Source: Deltaproteobacteria bacterium (GTDB lineage Bacteria; Desulfobacterota; Desulfobacteria; Desulfobacterales; JAFDFH01). From it: a stretch of DNA of 5,439 nucleotides. The notes under the pieces are model-generated. The model had not been told where the DNA came from. It searched no databases and saw only the letters and a program-made list of their open reading frames with translations. Shown one piece after another: positions 5,140 through 5,439 of this stretch. A program made the translations under genes and the position numbers. Where the stretch lies: assembly GCA_019309945.1 (NCBI GenBank), contig JAFDFH010000196.1:1-5439 (forward strand), in the 5' to 3' direction. Numbering within the stretch: position 1 is the first letter of the stretch; each line of letters begins with the position of its first letter.

Positions 5140-5423
5140 GGGTTTGTTTTCTAAAGACTTTATCAGCGCCTTTAACATTCTTTCGTTTTCCGTGATATCT
5201 TTTTCTAGTGTACCCAATACACCTTTTTCAATTAAATCTAAATCCCCTGCTAATAATATCTGCCTTTCCAGTTCACAAACAGAACCATAAGAGATGTAAA
5301 GCATCCTTATGTAATCCATGGTTGCCTTTCTTCCTTTGGGAATTTTGCTGTTATTCTATATATCTCGAAATAGAGTTCGTATGACTTTTGCCAGACTTTC
5401 AAGTCTTTGTAATTCTTTAGCAT
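5128..5423 (-). pseudogene. S23/four-helix-bundle family protein, internally deleted and frameshifted
   Basis: Starting from ATG at 5423-5421, the minus strand reads MLKNYKDLKVWQKSYEL, then FPKEERQ, the typical N-terminus of the small four-helix-bundle (S23/23S rRNA intervening-sequence protein) family. That frame then stops at 5307-5309. A second frame from 5319 gives DYIRMLYISYGSVCELERQ and ILLAGDLDLIE, the usual third and fourth helices, and ends at 5128. In intact members roughly 30 residues, around a LTSQ-RRA-SIPSNIAEG-like segment, lie between these two blocks. They are absent here and the frame is shifted, so a deletion of about 90-100 bases is the simplest explanation. A short protein starting at 5319 is open but lacks half of the bundle. 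Family members are small dimer or pentamer-forming proteins, some of them Avd-like accessory proteins of retroelements; no retroelement is visible here. Confidence 0.78.
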
Positions 5424-5439
5424 TTTTATCCGCCTGTTC

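Overview
The window most likely comes from an anaerobic, sulfur- or metal-respiring bacterium, with Desulfobacterota (the former Deltaproteobacteria) as my best guess. The reasons are a multiheme c-type cytochrome next to a YeeE/YedE transporter and a TusA-type sulfur carrier, an integron-type integrase remnant, a four-helix-bundle S23 family gene, and a possible selenocysteine codon. No rRNA, tRNA or CRISPR array is visible.

Layout. Positions 1-166 hold a small palindromic mobile element (MITE A) abutting one end of a related element (MITE B). Positions 256-2227 hold three tightly spaced plus-strand genes: a small secreted TPR protein ending in GDDEGC, a YeeE/YedE-type membrane transporter, and a TusA-like sulfur carrier. 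A near-complete MITE B (2368-2513) separates them from a second set: another small secreted TPR protein with the same GDDEGC tail (2535-2930) and a pentaheme cytochrome (2983-4263) whose frame holds one UGA at codon 305. About 280 gene-free bases with a long hairpin follow, then a second copy of MITE A in inverted orientation (4543-4687). That copy abuts an N-terminal fragment of an integron-type tyrosine recombinase on the minus strand. The window ends with an S23 four-helix-bundle pseudogene that has an internal deletion.

Working model. The five genes look like one sulfur- or selenium-handling redox module. The transporter moves a sulfur or selenium species across the inner membrane, TusA receives it as a persulfide or selenide in the cytoplasm, and the exported small proteins and pentaheme cytochrome do electron transfer or chalcogen chemistry in the envelope. 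From memory, which I cannot verify here, small periplasmic ExtJ and multiheme ExtKL of the Geobacter ext (selenite/tellurite-associated) cluster are the closest named candidates for the small proteins and the cytochrome. The two most interesting points are the conserved C-terminal Cys tail on two otherwise diverged proteins and the in-frame UGA followed by more than 120 codons of intact-looking coding sequence. Inverted MITE copies bracket the whole cluster, which suggests it may have moved or been rearranged as a unit.
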